Below, in pieces: positions 27,344-35,126 of a stretch of DNA of 64,000 nucleotides. The stretch comes from Polynucleobacter victoriensis. GTDB taxonomy: Bacteria > Pseudomonadota > Gammaproteobacteria > Burkholderiales > Burkholderiaceae. The notes below the pieces were generated by a model that did not search any database, was not told the origin of the DNA, and saw nothing but the letters and a program-made list of their open reading frames with translations. The position numbers were made by a program, and so were the translations under genes. Location of the stretch: positions 124,001-188,000 of the forward strand of contig NZ_FYEX01000002.1 of assembly GCF_900187875.1 (NCBI RefSeq). The letters run 5' to 3'. Each line of letters begins with the position of its first letter. Within the stretch, counting starts at the first letter, position 1.

Positions 27344-28039
27344 TTACTCAATAAATTGCGTGAAGTTTTGAGCTGGCTCACGTTCTGTGACCAGCGTGTT
27401 TTCAATTTTTGACATATCTGCGTAACCCAACGACATGCCACAAACCAATTGTTGCTCTGGCTTAAGATCCAAGTGCTTGGCAATGATTTTATGAAACTGT
27501 GTGAACGCTGCTTGCGGGCAAGTGTCTAGACCACGCGCTTTAGCTGCCAACATCACGTTTTGGATAAACATGCCATAGTCCAACCAACTACCTTGTTGCA
27601 TCACACGATCTATTGTGAAAAATATACCCACCGGTGCATCAAAGAACTGAAAGTTTCTTGCGCCCTGCGCTTGCATCTTGTCTTTGTCTTCTTTACCGAT
27701 ACCTAGTAATCCATAAAGATCAAAACCTACTTTGCGACGACGTGAGATGTATGGGTCTACCCATTTAGATGGGTAGTAACTGTATTCTTCGGTGTGCTCT
27801 TTTAATAAGTCTGGATTCGCTAAAGCCGCCAAAATGTCATCCGTGATGGCTTGCTTTTTGGCACCAGTCACCACATACACCTGCCATGGCTGAGTGTTCG
27901 TACCAGATGGGGCACGCCCTGCCACATTCAATAACTCCAAAATCTGCTCTTTACTCACATCTTTAGGTAGAAAAGCTCTGATCGAACGGCGAGCTTTCAT
28001 ATTCTCATCAACAATTTTCGTGATATCTGCTTGATTCAT
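27344..28039 (-). CDS. Nitroreductase-family flavoprotein
   Basis: The 231-residue FMN-dependent oxidoreductase opens with RRSIRAFLPKDVSKEQILELL. It has the FMN-binding segment AGRAPSGTNTQPWQVYVV near residue 40, and GLDTCPQAAF and VCGMSLGYAD near the C-terminus. Such enzymes reduce nitroaromatics or quinones with NAD(P)H; the natural substrate is unclear. It lies upstream of the TlpA-like gene with a 39-nt gap and is divergent from the cold-shock gene. Confidence 0.88.
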   Translation of the reverse strand: MNQADITKIVDENMKARRSIRAFLPKDVSKEQILELLNVAGRAPSGTNTQPWQVYVVTGAKKQAITDDILAALANPDLLKEHTEEYSYYPSKWVDPYISRRRKVGFDLYGLLGIGKEDKDKMQAQGARNFQFFDAPVGIFFTIDRVMQQGSWLDYGMFIQNVMLAAKARGLDTCPQAAFTQFHKIIAKHLDLKPEQQLVCGMSLGYADMSKIENTLVTEREPAQNFTQFIE

Positions 28040-28397
28040 GGAGTTTGTCTCTTCTTAATTAATTGAGCCTAGAGGATAAAACAGAGTGCAACTTTCTGCC
28101 AAAGTTGTCTAATTTAGGTAGGTCTAGCACCAAAATGGTCTTGAAAAGCACTACTGGGGGCAAAAAGTTAATAAATATGTCAAATTTCGGGCTTTTTAGC
28201 CCTAAAAACCTAGTAAAAGCCCTGATTAAAAAAACATAACCATTTAAGAAATTTGTGCGATACTTGGTCTGTAGGTCTTCAAGTAGCTTCCGTCGTTTCC
28301 ATTTTTCAAAATGGGTGATTCGGTTAGTTGAATCTTCCAGCCCTGCAAAGAAATGGTGAGGAATCACCACGTTTAATTTTTTTAAGGAATTTCAGTA
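28040..28397 (+). promoter_or_regulatory. Long upstream/leader region of the cold-shock gene
   Basis: No convincing gene fills these 358 nt between the nitroreductase and the cold-shock gene. Several short inverted repeats are visible: GGGCT-TTTT-AGCCC at 28189-28202, CCATTTTTCAAAATGG near 28299, and GGTGA...TCACC just before the start. Cold-shock mRNAs usually have long structured leaders that act as thermoswitches, and this spacing fits. No promoter was assigned with confidence. A 103-codon minus-strand frame here looks accidental. Confidence 0.4.
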
Positions 28398-28601
28398 ATG
28401 GCAACAGGTATTGTTAAATGGTTTAACGACGCAAAAGGTTTCGGTTTTATTACTCCTGATGGCGGTGGTGAAGATTTGTTCGCTCACTTCTCAGCTATTC
28501 AAGGTAACGGTTTCAAAAGCTTGAAAGAGAACCAAAAGGTTAGCTTTGAAGTAACAACTGGCCCTAAGGGCAAGCAAGCTTCAAACATCAACCCACTATA
28601 A
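28398..28601 (+). CDS. Cold-shock protein, CspA family
   Basis: The 67-residue single cold-shock domain binds single-stranded RNA and DNA and melts mRNA structure. Both RNA-binding motifs are clear: RNP1 as KGFGFITP and RNP2 as LFAHFSAI. TGIVKWFNDAKG forms the first strand. TAAGGA precedes the ATG. A strong terminator follows 21 nt after the stop codon, so the gene is monocistronic. Confidence 0.97.
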   Translation: MATGIVKWFNDAKGFGFITPDGGGEDLFAHFSAIQGNGFKSLKENQKVSFEVTTGPKGKQASNINPL

Positions 28602-28622
28602 TTCGGTTGAGCGTTTAACAAG

Positions 28623-28646
28623 AACCCGACTTAGGTCGGGTTTTTT
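28623..28646 (+). terminator. Intrinsic terminator after the cold-shock gene
   Basis: A stem AACCCGAC / GTCGGGTT with a TTAG loop is followed by a run of six T on the plus strand. Confidence 0.92.
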
Positions 28647-28693
28647 GTTGCCTAATTTTTATTGCCTAAATTTCGTTGGCTAAATTTTGTTGA

Positions 28694-29278
28694 CTATATC
28701 CAACCCAAAGCACCCAAGATAGTGCCGACGAGTAACAGTAGCAAGATATGTATCTTGGTTTTCCAGATCAATAAGACGGTGACACCTGTACACAACCACA
28801 AAGCCCAATCAGTTGAAAACTGACTGTTTGTGGCACTGATGATCCAACTAGTTGCCAAAATCGCACCAATCACTATCGGTGCTAAACCTTGCTTAAACGC
28901 CAACACATAAGCACTGTGTTGATTGGCATGAACCCACTTCGCAGTTGAATAGGTTAATAAAGAGCTAGGCAACATCACACCAACCATCGCTAGCACCATA
29001 CCAATGGTGCCCCATAGATATTGGGCATATAAACCTACCGCTGAATTAATCCCAATATGCCAACCCATCATGGCAATCACTAAGATGTTGGGGCCAGGCG
29101 CAGATTGAGCAATTGCAATAGATGCAGAAAATTGCGCTTCAGTCATCCAACCATTTTGATTAACCAAATGACGGTGCATCTCTGGAATGACAGTCACCGC
29201 TCCACCAACTGCCATCAGAGAGACAGCCATGAAGTGTAAAAAGACTATGCCCCAATCAGCCCATGAAAAGCTCAGCAT
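28694..29278 (-). CDS. Chromate transporter half, second domain (CHR family)
   Basis: The 194-residue membrane protein carries one CHR domain: FMAVSLMAVGGAVTVIPEMH near the start and SIAIAQSAPGPNILVIAMMG, with the family PGPN signature. About six hydrophobic spans are evident. The start at 29278 is supported by AAGGTGAAG upstream and overlaps the preceding half-gene by 7 nt. The two proteins form a short-chain CHR pair, which together correspond to one full-length ChrA. The natural substrate is not certain to be chromate. Confidence 0.85.
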   Translation of the reverse strand: MLSFSWADWGIVFLHFMAVSLMAVGGAVTVIPEMHRHLVNQNGWMTEAQFSASIAIAQSAPGPNILVIAMMGWHIGINSAVGLYAQYLWGTIGMVLAMVGVMLPSSLLTYSTAKWVHANQHSAYVLAFKQGLAPIVIGAILATSWIISATNSQFSTDWALWLCTGVTVLLIWKTKIHILLLLLVGTILGALGWI

Positions 29279-29829
29279 GACTTCACCTTGCGATAAGTCA
29301 TGTAAATAGAAAAGAGTCCTAAAGTGAGCAAAACATAAACCAAAGGAATTTTGATAAGAGCCACCAATACAAAACAAATTGCGGCTAATGTAATCGATGG
29401 CCAATATCCAAGTGGATGCTTTTTAAGCGCACTAGCAAGCTTCAAAGATGTGCCAGCAATCAAACCAGCAGCCACAGCGCCCATTCCTCTGATGGCACCA
29501 TTGATCACTGGATACTCACCCAGATTTAAATAAAGAATAGCAATCACAATTAATGCAAGCATCGGAAAAACTAGCATGCCCGCAATTGCCACTAAGGCAC
29601 CAGACAAACCAAAATACCTGGCACCAAAGATGATTGCCAAATTAATCACATTGGGTCCTGGTAGGACTTGGGCCACCGCCCACTCTTCTAAAAATTCTTC
29701 TTTGCTGTACCAGCGTTTCTTTTCAACCAACTCACGCTGTGCAACTGGCAAGACGCCACCAAAACCTTGCAGCGCCAACCAAGTGAAAGCCCAGAATATT
29801 TCAGTTTTGGATTGAGGATGTTGCTTCAT
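29272..29829 (-). CDS. Chromate transporter half, first domain (CHR family)
   Basis: The 185-residue membrane protein is the first half of the CHR pair. FTWLALQGFGGVLPVAQREL and EEWAVAQVLPGPNVINLAI (PGPN signature) are conserved. About six spans alternate with short polar loops. It overlaps the second half-gene by 7 nt, so co-translation is expected. Pairs of half-size CHR proteins insert with opposite topology in other bacteria. Confidence 0.85.
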   Translation of the reverse strand: MKQHPQSKTEIFWAFTWLALQGFGGVLPVAQRELVEKKRWYSKEEFLEEWAVAQVLPGPNVINLAIIFGARYFGLSGALVAIAGMLVFPMLALIVIAILYLNLGEYPVINGAIRGMGAVAAGLIAGTSLKLASALKKHPLGYWPSITLAAICFVLVALIKIPLVYVLLTLGLFSIYMTYRKVKSC

Positions 29830-29874
29830 GAGCTTATTTTATCTTGTGACATTTCACATACCTGAAATGCTCAT

Positions 29875-29901
29875 AAAAAAGGAGCGTTCAACGCTCCTTT
29901 T
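29875..29901 (-). terminator. Intrinsic terminator after the RodZ-like gene
   Basis: A stem AGGAGCGTT / AACGCTCCT with a two-base centre is flanked by A6 on the plus strand, giving a T-run on the minus strand. It lies 24 nt past the stop codon of the gene ending at 29925. Confidence 0.88.
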
Positions 29902-29924
29902 ACTGAAATGAATTAATACTTTTA

Positions 29925-30866
29925 TTATTTTTCTTGCAAGCTCAATGTTCTTACTTGCTCAGAAGCAGGTTTCACTGGTCGACCTTGGAAATAAACGTTC
30001 ACTTGAGTTAAACCGTTTGTTAATACTGTGAATGGTGATTTACCTGTGAAAGTATGATTAGCGCCAGCATCAATTGTTTGCATCGTTGATTTACCAGAGG
30101 CATCAATCACACACACCGTTTGCTTGGTCTTAGTAACTACATAAACAAAGTTACCTGGCTTGGTTGGATCAACTACTGTGTAGCTAGTTGGTGAGGCATC
30201 AGGCTTAGGACATGCAGCATCAACAGGTGCCGCTGCAGTGGTTGCTGCAGGTAGTGCTTCTGGTTTTGCTTCCTCAACAACCTGCTCTTGTGCCACCTCT
30301 GTCTTTGGTGGCTCAGGTGTTGGGCTGACCAACTCAATGATGTTGTCTTTGGTGATATATAAACCTAACAATACCAATGCCACCAATGCAAATGCGCCAG
30401 CACGTTTGCCAGACTCGATCTTGGCTTGCTGTGATTTACCTGAATCACCAGATTTAATATTTTCTAAATTAACCTTCTCAACCTTCTCTGCAACTGGCAA
30501 GGTTTTTTGTACCGGTGCAGGTGGCACATCATCTGGCAACTCTTGTTGCTGAGTCACAGGTTCATCTGCTGGAGTGTCAAATATCAGATTCTTTTGCTTG
30601 ATGGCATCACCATCTGGATGAACCAATACGCGTGACTCATCTAGCTCTAATAACTTGGCGATTTTCTTAGCAACTGTGACCTTGTGAGCTTCAGAATAAA
30701 AACTGCTGATGCCACCCTCTTCTAGCTCAATGATGTGCTTTTTTGATAAGCATGCCTTGTGTGCCAGATCTTCTGGTTTGTAGCGCATTTTTTCGCGCGC
30801 AGCTTTGAGCACCTTTCCTTGGATTTCAGGAAGGATTTCTAATTTGTTTTTTGAACCTGCTGCCAT
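29925..30866 (-). CDS. RodZ-like helix-turn-helix membrane protein
   Basis: The 313-residue protein has an N-terminal XRE-type helix-turn-helix (about residues 15-75; LAHKACLSKKHIIELEEGG). A polar linker follows, then one membrane span (AGAFALVALVLLGLYI) near residue 170, a Pro/Ala/Glu-rich periplasmic linker, and a C-terminal beta domain. The architecture matches RodZ, which links MreB to the cell wall. Sequence similarity in the C-terminal part is less obvious, so a different member of the same architecture is possible. It is followed by a terminator and stands alone. Confidence 0.7.
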   Translation of the reverse strand: MAAGSKNKLEILPEIQGKVLKAAREKMRYKPEDLAHKACLSKKHIIELEEGGISSFYSEAHKVTVAKKIAKLLELDESRVLVHPDGDAIKQKNLIFDTPADEPVTQQQELPDDVPPAPVQKTLPVAEKVEKVNLENIKSGDSGKSQQAKIESGKRAGAFALVALVLLGLYITKDNIIELVSPTPEPPKTEVAQEQVVEEAKPEALPAATTAAAPVDAACPKPDASPTSYTVVDPTKPGNFVYVVTKTKQTVCVIDASGKSTMQTIDAGANHTFTGKSPFTVLTNGLTQVNVYFQGRPVKPASEQVRTLSLQEK

Positions 30867-30954
30867 TTTGTCTCCAAGGCAATCTTTTTAAATAATAGCG
30901 TTACTTTAGCATTGATTTAAATTCTTATAAGAAACATGCATTTATCTATAAGAA

Positions 30955-31569
30955 TCATGATGAAACCTTCACCAAAGCTAGAAAACGGACTAAATCCTGC
31001 AATGAATCTGCCTGCATTTTTTCCATTACCCGTGATTTATGCACCTTAATGGTGGCATCCGTTGTTCCCAAACAAACTGCAATATCTTTGTTCATCAAGC
31101 CATCAACTAGAAGCGCACAAACCTGTTTTTCGCGTGGGGTAAGAGATTCATACCGTTGCGTCACCGTCATACTCTGAGTTGTGACCTTGAATACTTCTTT
31201 GTCTTTTTCAATTGCGGAGGCAATCGCCTTTAATAAGTCATCTAGGTTAAATGGCTTAAATAAGAAATCTATTGCACCCTGCTTCATCGCAATCACAATC
31301 TCGTGCGGCAAGGACTCGCCAGAAATAAAGATGATGGGGGTATTTCTACCTAATTCATTTAAACGCTTTTGTAGTTCAGTGCCAGTCATGGTCGGCATAC
31401 GCATATCTAAAAGTATGGCTGCAGGTGATACTGGAATTGATTGTTCAATAAAGTCTTCTGGGCGCTCAAACACATTGACGGTGTAACCGCAATTGATCAA
31501 CATCCTTGAGAGTGAACTCCTCATGGATGCATCATCATCAATCACGTATATGTGTCCCAAATCACTCAA
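30955..31569 (-). CDS. FixJ/NarL-type response regulator
   Basis: The 204-residue two-domain regulator has a receiver domain (about residues 5-120) with acidic pocket IDDDAS, the phosphoacceptor aspartate in ILLDMRMPTMTG, and the conserved lysine in FLFKPF. A LuxR-type helix-turn-helix follows, with LTPREKQVCALLVDGLMNKDIA. The receiver is of the FixJ/TodT type. No sensor kinase is adjacent, so it is an orphan here. Upstream, at 31641-31656, a palindrome could serve as its operator. Confidence 0.9.
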   Translation of the reverse strand: MSDLGHIYVIDDDASMRSSLSRMLINCGYTVNVFERPEDFIEQSIPVSPAAILLDMRMPTMTGTELQKRLNELGRNTPIIFISGESLPHEIVIAMKQGAIDFLFKPFNLDDLLKAIASAIEKDKEVFKVTTQSMTVTQRYESLTPREKQVCALLVDGLMNKDIAVCLGTTDATIKVHKSRVMEKMQADSLQDLVRFLALVKVSS

Positions 31570-31640
31570 AATTAACTTAGTTCCTTAGATGTAGATTTTT
31601 ACTTGTATTTGATATTAGTTACATTTGTTATATTGGGCTA

Positions 31641-31656
31641 TTAGCCTAAAGGCTAA
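31641..31656. promoter_or_regulatory. Palindrome upstream of the FixJ-type regulator
   Basis: TTAGCC-TAAA-GGCTAA is a perfect 6+6 inverted repeat 72 nt upstream of the regulator start. It could be an operator for autoregulation or a weak hairpin. No direct evidence decides. Confidence 0.3.
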
Positions 31657-31664
31657 CATTTCAT

Positions 31665-31696
31665 AAAAAAAGGCAGCCAAATCAAGGGCTGCCTTT
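31665..31696 (-). terminator. Intrinsic terminator after the carboxymuconolactone decarboxylase-like gene
   Basis: A stem AAAGGCAGCC / GGCTGCCTTT has an 8-nt loop. The A-run on its plus-strand left side gives a T-run on the minus strand. It lies just past the stop codon at 31715. Confidence 0.85.
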
Positions 31697-31714
31697 ATCA
31701 CTGAGTTAATTCAT

Positions 31715-32257
31715 TCAGTGCTGGTCTGGCGTCACTTCAAGTGCTACCAAGAATCTAGAGACCATGTTGTAGGTCGCAATGACCCCGACTAATTCAACTA
31801 ATCGAGTGTTACCTAACTGCTCTTGTAAACGCTTCATCAAAGAGCGATCCACTTCAATCGACTTTGTCATTTGAATGGTGAGATCCAAGGCGTCTTGCTC
31901 AAGCGCTGTAAACAGACCTTGAGGCATAAGCTGTTGGCCCAAAGAGCGCAAGGCATTAACTTGCGCTTCAGTACCGCCCGCTTTAATGAATATCGGTGAA
32001 TGATGCAAGAACTCATAGTCAGCACGATTAAGCACTGCTACACCACACATGGCTAGTTCACGTAACTTGAGGTCCAAGCTGAGATGACTTCTCACCTCAC
32101 CTAAGAAAGCATTCCACCCTCTTGAGAACGGAGTGCTATGCAAAAGCATGCGATCTAGATTAATGAGTTCACCACCGCGTCTTTGACGGATGGCCGCCAC
32201 CAAATCCGCTGGCTCTTGCAAGTCCAGCGGTTGGTAAGGCACAAGACGCTCGGTCAT
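31715..32257 (-). CDS. Carboxymuconolactone decarboxylase-family protein (AhpD-like fold)
   Basis: The 180-residue helical protein resembles the CMD/AhpD family, with FLGEVRSHLSLDLKLRELAM and FLHHSPIFIKAG. It lacks the Cys-x2-Cys redox pair of AhpD: the usual position reads AMCGVAVLNRADYEFLHHSP with a single cysteine. It is therefore unlikely to be a peroxidase partner and may act on aromatic lactones or another substrate. The gene shares its first base with the stop codon of the Bug-type protein gene upstream, indicating coupling. Confidence 0.78.
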   Translation of the reverse strand: MTERLVPYQPLDLQEPADLVAAIRQRRGGELINLDRMLLHSTPFSRGWNAFLGEVRSHLSLDLKLRELAMCGVAVLNRADYEFLHHSPIFIKAGGTEAQVNALRSLGQQLMPQGLFTALEQDALDLTIQMTKSIEVDRSLMKRLQEQLGNTRLVELVGVIATYNMVSRFLVALEVTPDQH

Positions 32258-33228
32258 TAATTTGTCGCTTTGATGTTGTTAGCTTTAACAAAGACTCCCC
32301 ATGAATCAATTTGCTTGTTCACAAATTCTTGAGCAGGCTTAGGACCTAAACTCAAAATTTCAATGCCTTGTGATTTCAAGCGAGTTGATACATCAGGATT
32401 TTTCAAAGCTTTTGCTACTTCCTCATGCATGCGATTGATGATGGCTGGTGGTGTTTTTGCCGGAGCAATCACAGCCCACCATGCAGGAGCTTCAAAGTTA
32501 GGATAACCACTCTCTGCAACTGTTGGCACGTTTGGCATGTCTGCCGAACGCTTTTTAGTTGTTACTGCCAATGGCACGATACCGCCTGCATCCACGTGAG
32601 GTTTAACTAAGAATAAAGATCCCACTGCTAGTGGCACGTGACCTGCTAAAGCATCTTGCATCAGTGGGCCACCGCCACGATAAGGGATGTGTGTCCAATC
32701 AAATTTAGCTTCTTTGGCTAACATGGCCATCGCTAGGTGACCTAAGCTACCTGTACCAATAGAGCCATAGCTATTTGGTTTTTTAGCTTTTGAGTCATCA
32801 ATCAGTTGTTTGAAACTAGTAATACCTGAATTTTTGCTAGCCGTTAGAACCATCGGCGCAGTGCCAATCATGGTCACTGTGGCCAAGTCAGTTTTAGTGT
32901 TGTACGACAACTTCTCAATCATGTTCTCGTTAACACCATGAGTGTCAAACACCACACCAAAGGTGTAACCATCAGGTTGTGCTCTTGCGATGGCAGCAGT
33001 ACCAATAGATCCTGAAGCACCACCAATGTTTTCAACAATCACACTTTGCTTTAACTGATTTTGTAATGTTGGCGCCAAGATACGTGCCACTTGATCAACA
33101 GACCCCCCTGGTGGGAATACTGCAATTAATTTGATAACTTTTTGGCTTGGCCAATCGTTGTTTTGAGCTTGAACCGCTCCAGAAATACACAAAGCTGAAA
33201 TCAGCCCTGCTAATAGCTTAGCTTTCAT
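32257..33228 (-). CDS. Bug-type periplasmic substrate-binding protein (tripartite tricarboxylate transporter family)
   Basis: The 323-residue protein has a signal peptide (KLLAGLISALCISGAVQA). The typical Bug start follows: WPSQKVIKLIAVFPPGGSVD, then QSVIVENIGGASGSIGTAAI and YTFGVVFDTHGVNENM. Bug proteins are greatly expanded in Burkholderiales and bind carboxylates or other small acids. AAGGAGAC lies 5 nt before the ATG at 33228; the frame is open upstream without a family match. No TctA/TctB membrane genes are adjacent, and the coupled gene is the CMD-family protein, hinting at an aromatic acid as ligand. Confidence 0.88.
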   Translation of the reverse strand: MKAKLLAGLISALCISGAVQAQNNDWPSQKVIKLIAVFPPGGSVDQVARILAPTLQNQLKQSVIVENIGGASGSIGTAAIARAQPDGYTFGVVFDTHGVNENMIEKLSYNTKTDLATVTMIGTAPMVLTASKNSGITSFKQLIDDSKAKKPNSYGSIGTGSLGHLAMAMLAKEAKFDWTHIPYRGGGPLMQDALAGHVPLAVGSLFLVKPHVDAGGIVPLAVTTKKRSADMPNVPTVAESGYPNFEAPAWWAVIAPAKTPPAIINRMHEEVAKALKNPDVSTRLKSQGIEILSLGPKPAQEFVNKQIDSWGVFVKANNIKATN

Positions 33229-33338
33229 ACTGTCTCCTTTAATAGTGCCCGGCCTTTTTGGCTCTGTGACGACATAAATATCCCACACTCCTATAATGAT
33301 TGCAATTAGAAAATCTACAAATATATGGAGACTGCGCT

Positions 33339-34331
33339 ATGCGCAAAAAGATCATTGTTCTCGATGACTACGAAAACTCATACGAAAAGCTATCCAATTG
33401 GTCCAATATCAAGGGTTTGGCAGATGTGGAGATTTTTAATGAGCCTATATATGGCGACAAACTCCTAGAAACCCTCAAACAAGCAAACGCCTTGGTGTTA
33501 ATGCGTGACCGCACACCACTACCAGCCAGTCTGATTGCGCAGCTATCCCATCTTGAGTACGTGGTTTTTACAGGTACTCGCAACTTAGCTTTGGATGCCG
33601 CGGCACTGAAAGAAAGAAATATCCCAATTAGTCATACTGAATGGGGGCCTTCCAAAGACAGTACCGCCGAACTAACTTGGGCACTGATTTTAGGGCTGCA
33701 TAAACGCCTGGTAGAGCAAAACCAACTACTAAGCAAACACGCCTGGCGCAACGAGCATTCTTTATTGCCGGTTCTAAAGGGTCGCACCTTAGGCTTAATT
33801 GGTCTTGGTGAAATCGGTGGCCGTGTGGCTAAAGTTGCTTTGGCCTTTGGCATGAAGGTCATCACTTGGAGTCCAAATATGACTGCCGAGAGAGCAGCCG
33901 CAGTGGGTGCACAAGCAACGTCTTTGGTTGAGTTGCTGCAACAAGCCGATATTGTTTCTTTGCATCTTGTGGCCAGTGCCACAACCAAAGGTTTGCTCAA
34001 TCAAGAGAAACTAGCTTTGATGAAAAAAGATGCTTTGTTAATCAATACATCGCGCTCAACCTTGGTGGATACATCTGCGCTTGTAGCTGCTCTTAATGAT
34101 CGATTAATTGGTGGAGCTGCGATTGATGTGTTTGATGCCGAACCATTGGCTGAGAATCACCCTTTACGCACCACACCCAATACGTTACTAACACCTCACT
34201 TAGGTTTTGTGGCTCAGCCCGTGTTTGAGAGCTTTACTCAGGGCGTGGTGGAATGCTTAGAGGCTTGGTTAAATGGCCAACCAGTTATCCGCCCTTTGCC
34301 TTGGTTGCGGCAACCCCAGAAGAGCACTTGA
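33339..34331 (+). CDS. D-2-hydroxyacid dehydrogenase
   Basis: The 330-residue NAD-dependent dehydrogenase of the D-isomer-specific family has GRTLGLIGLGEIGGRVAKVA as the nucleotide-binding loop. It has the catalytic arginine in NTSRSTLVDTSAL, a glutamate in FDAEPLAENHPL and the histidine in LLTPHLGFVAQP. It may reduce a phenylglyoxylate-like or glyoxylate-like substrate; this cannot be decided. The ATG at 33339 is preceded by GGAG at 9 nt. It is divergent from the Bug-type gene. Its 3' end overlaps the Smr gene by 59 nt. Confidence 0.88.
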   Translation: MRKKIIVLDDYENSYEKLSNWSNIKGLADVEIFNEPIYGDKLLETLKQANALVLMRDRTPLPASLIAQLSHLEYVVFTGTRNLALDAAALKERNIPISHTEWGPSKDSTAELTWALILGLHKRLVEQNQLLSKHAWRNEHSLLPVLKGRTLGLIGLGEIGGRVAKVALAFGMKVITWSPNMTAERAAAVGAQATSLVELLQQADIVSLHLVASATTKGLLNQEKLALMKKDALLINTSRSTLVDTSALVAALNDRLIGGAAIDVFDAEPLAENHPLRTTPNTLLTPHLGFVAQPVFESFTQGVVECLEAWLNGQPVIRPLPWLRQPQKST

Positions 34332-34737
34332 AAAGGTGTGCCCCTTCTGTGGTTCCTCAGAAATGCCAGAAGTTCCTAAGAAACTGGCTGGCATTTACAC
34401 ACTCAACCTAGAACATCAACTTCCAACTGTTGATCAAGCGATTGAAAAATTCGATCGCACTTTAGAAGAGTTATCCGATACAGCCATGCGTGTGGTGAAA
34501 GTAATCCATGGTTATGGTTCAGGGGGTAAAGGTGGTCGTATTAAAGAGGCGGTTCGCCAAGAATTGATTTATCAACGCCGCAGTCATTTGATTGACTCTT
34601 TTTACGCAGGTGAAGATTTAGTGCCTGGTAAAGAAACTTATCAAGAACTCATGAAACGTCACCCGACTTTAAAGAGCATTTTGACCAAAGATATTTTTGG
34701 TAATGCAGGCATTACTTTGATTGTTTTAAAACGATGA
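34273..34737 (+). CDS. Smr-domain protein with N-terminal zinc ribbon
   Basis: The 154-residue protein has an N-terminal zinc-ribbon-like motif (CLGCG at 9-13, CPFCG at 23-27). A C-terminal Smr domain follows, with LNLEHQLPTVDQAIEKFDR and VVKVIHGYGSGGKGGRI. Smr domains cleave or bind nucleic acids and RNA at stalled ribosomes. The start lies inside the D-2-hydroxyacid dehydrogenase gene, 59 nt before that gene's stop codon. This reading is supported by the paired cysteines being in frame with the Smr domain. AGAGG sits about 10 nt upstream. Confidence 0.85.
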   Translation: MANQLSALCLGCGNPRRALEKVCPFCGSSEMPEVPKKLAGIYTLNLEHQLPTVDQAIEKFDRTLEELSDTAMRVVKVIHGYGSGGKGGRIKEAVRQELIYQRRSHLIDSFYAGEDLVPGKETYQELMKRHPTLKSILTKDIFGNAGITLIVLKR

Positions 34738-34946
34738 GCACAGTACAAACTTGCCCAAAATGCAGCACCACTTTTACATGTGGTGTGGCACAAGGTCAGA
34801 GTCATTGTTGGTGCATGGATTTACCAACAATTCCAAAAGAAATCATCAGCCAAGAAATCTCCAAAACTGGCGGAGATGCTGAGGGCTGTTTGTGCCCTGC
34901 TTGCCTAAAAGCACTGGCTAAAGCTGCCAAACTGATCACTGACTGA
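34734..34946 (+). CDS. Cysteine-rich CWC-family protein
   Basis: The 70-residue protein has seven cysteines in CPKCSTTFTCG, SHCWCMDLPTIP and CLCPACL. The CWC core and the DLP signature identify the cysteine-rich CWC family, with unknown function and presumed zinc binding. It overlaps the Smr gene by 4 nt (ATGA), implying coupling. Its stop codon sits inside a hairpin shared with the convergent small peptide gene. Confidence 0.85.
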   Translation: MSTVQTCPKCSTTFTCGVAQGQSHCWCMDLPTIPKEIISQEISKTGGDAEGCLCPACLKALAKAAKLITD

Positions 34947-34959
34947 ATACTCAGTCAGT
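34938..34959. terminator. Hairpin between convergent stop codons
   Basis: ACTGACTGA-ATAC-TCAGTCAGT forms a 9-bp stem with a 4-nt loop. It overlaps the stop codon of the CWC gene and abuts the stop codon of the convergent small peptide gene. No long T-run follows on either side, so termination may be only partial. Confidence 0.5.
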
Positions 34960-35081
34960 TATTCAGAGCGACTGCATACCCACTCTCTGCGTTGCCACTC
35001 ACCTGGTTTTTCAGCAAAAACCATCCAAATTACCAAACCGCTAATAACTGACCAAACTGGGTTAGAAATCAATGTTTTCAT
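34959..35081 (-). CDS. Small single-span membrane peptide under a LexA box
   Basis: The reading frame encodes 40 residues. A short polar start is followed by a hydrophobic stretch (about residues 4-23, NPVWSVISGLVIWMVFA) that could form one membrane helix. A charged, tryptophan-rich tail with three arginines and one cysteine completes it. AAAGGAG lies 7 nt before the ATG. A textbook promoter lies upstream, with -35 TTGACT, a 16-nt spacer and -10 TATATT, overlapped by a perfect LexA site. Architecturally this recalls SOS-induced membrane peptides such as TisB or DinQ, without sequence similarity I can point to. I recognise no family. A 15-codon frame overlapping its start by ATGA lies upstream and seems incidental. 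Confidence 0.6.
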   Translation of the reverse strand: MKTLISNPVWSVISGLVIWMVFAEKPGEWQRREWVCSRSE

Positions 35082-35126
35082 CGTGATGCTCCTTTAGACT
35101 CCATTAAATACAAGGCCTTAGCCATA

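Noticed and set aside
28059..28370. A 103-codon minus-strand frame before the cold-shock gene
   Set aside because: There is no ribosome-binding site or family match, and it occupies the expected promoter and leader of the cold-shock gene.
31715..32257. AhpD-type alkylhydroperoxidase
   Set aside because: The Cys-x2-Cys redox motif required for AhpD is missing, leaving a single cysteine at the corresponding place.
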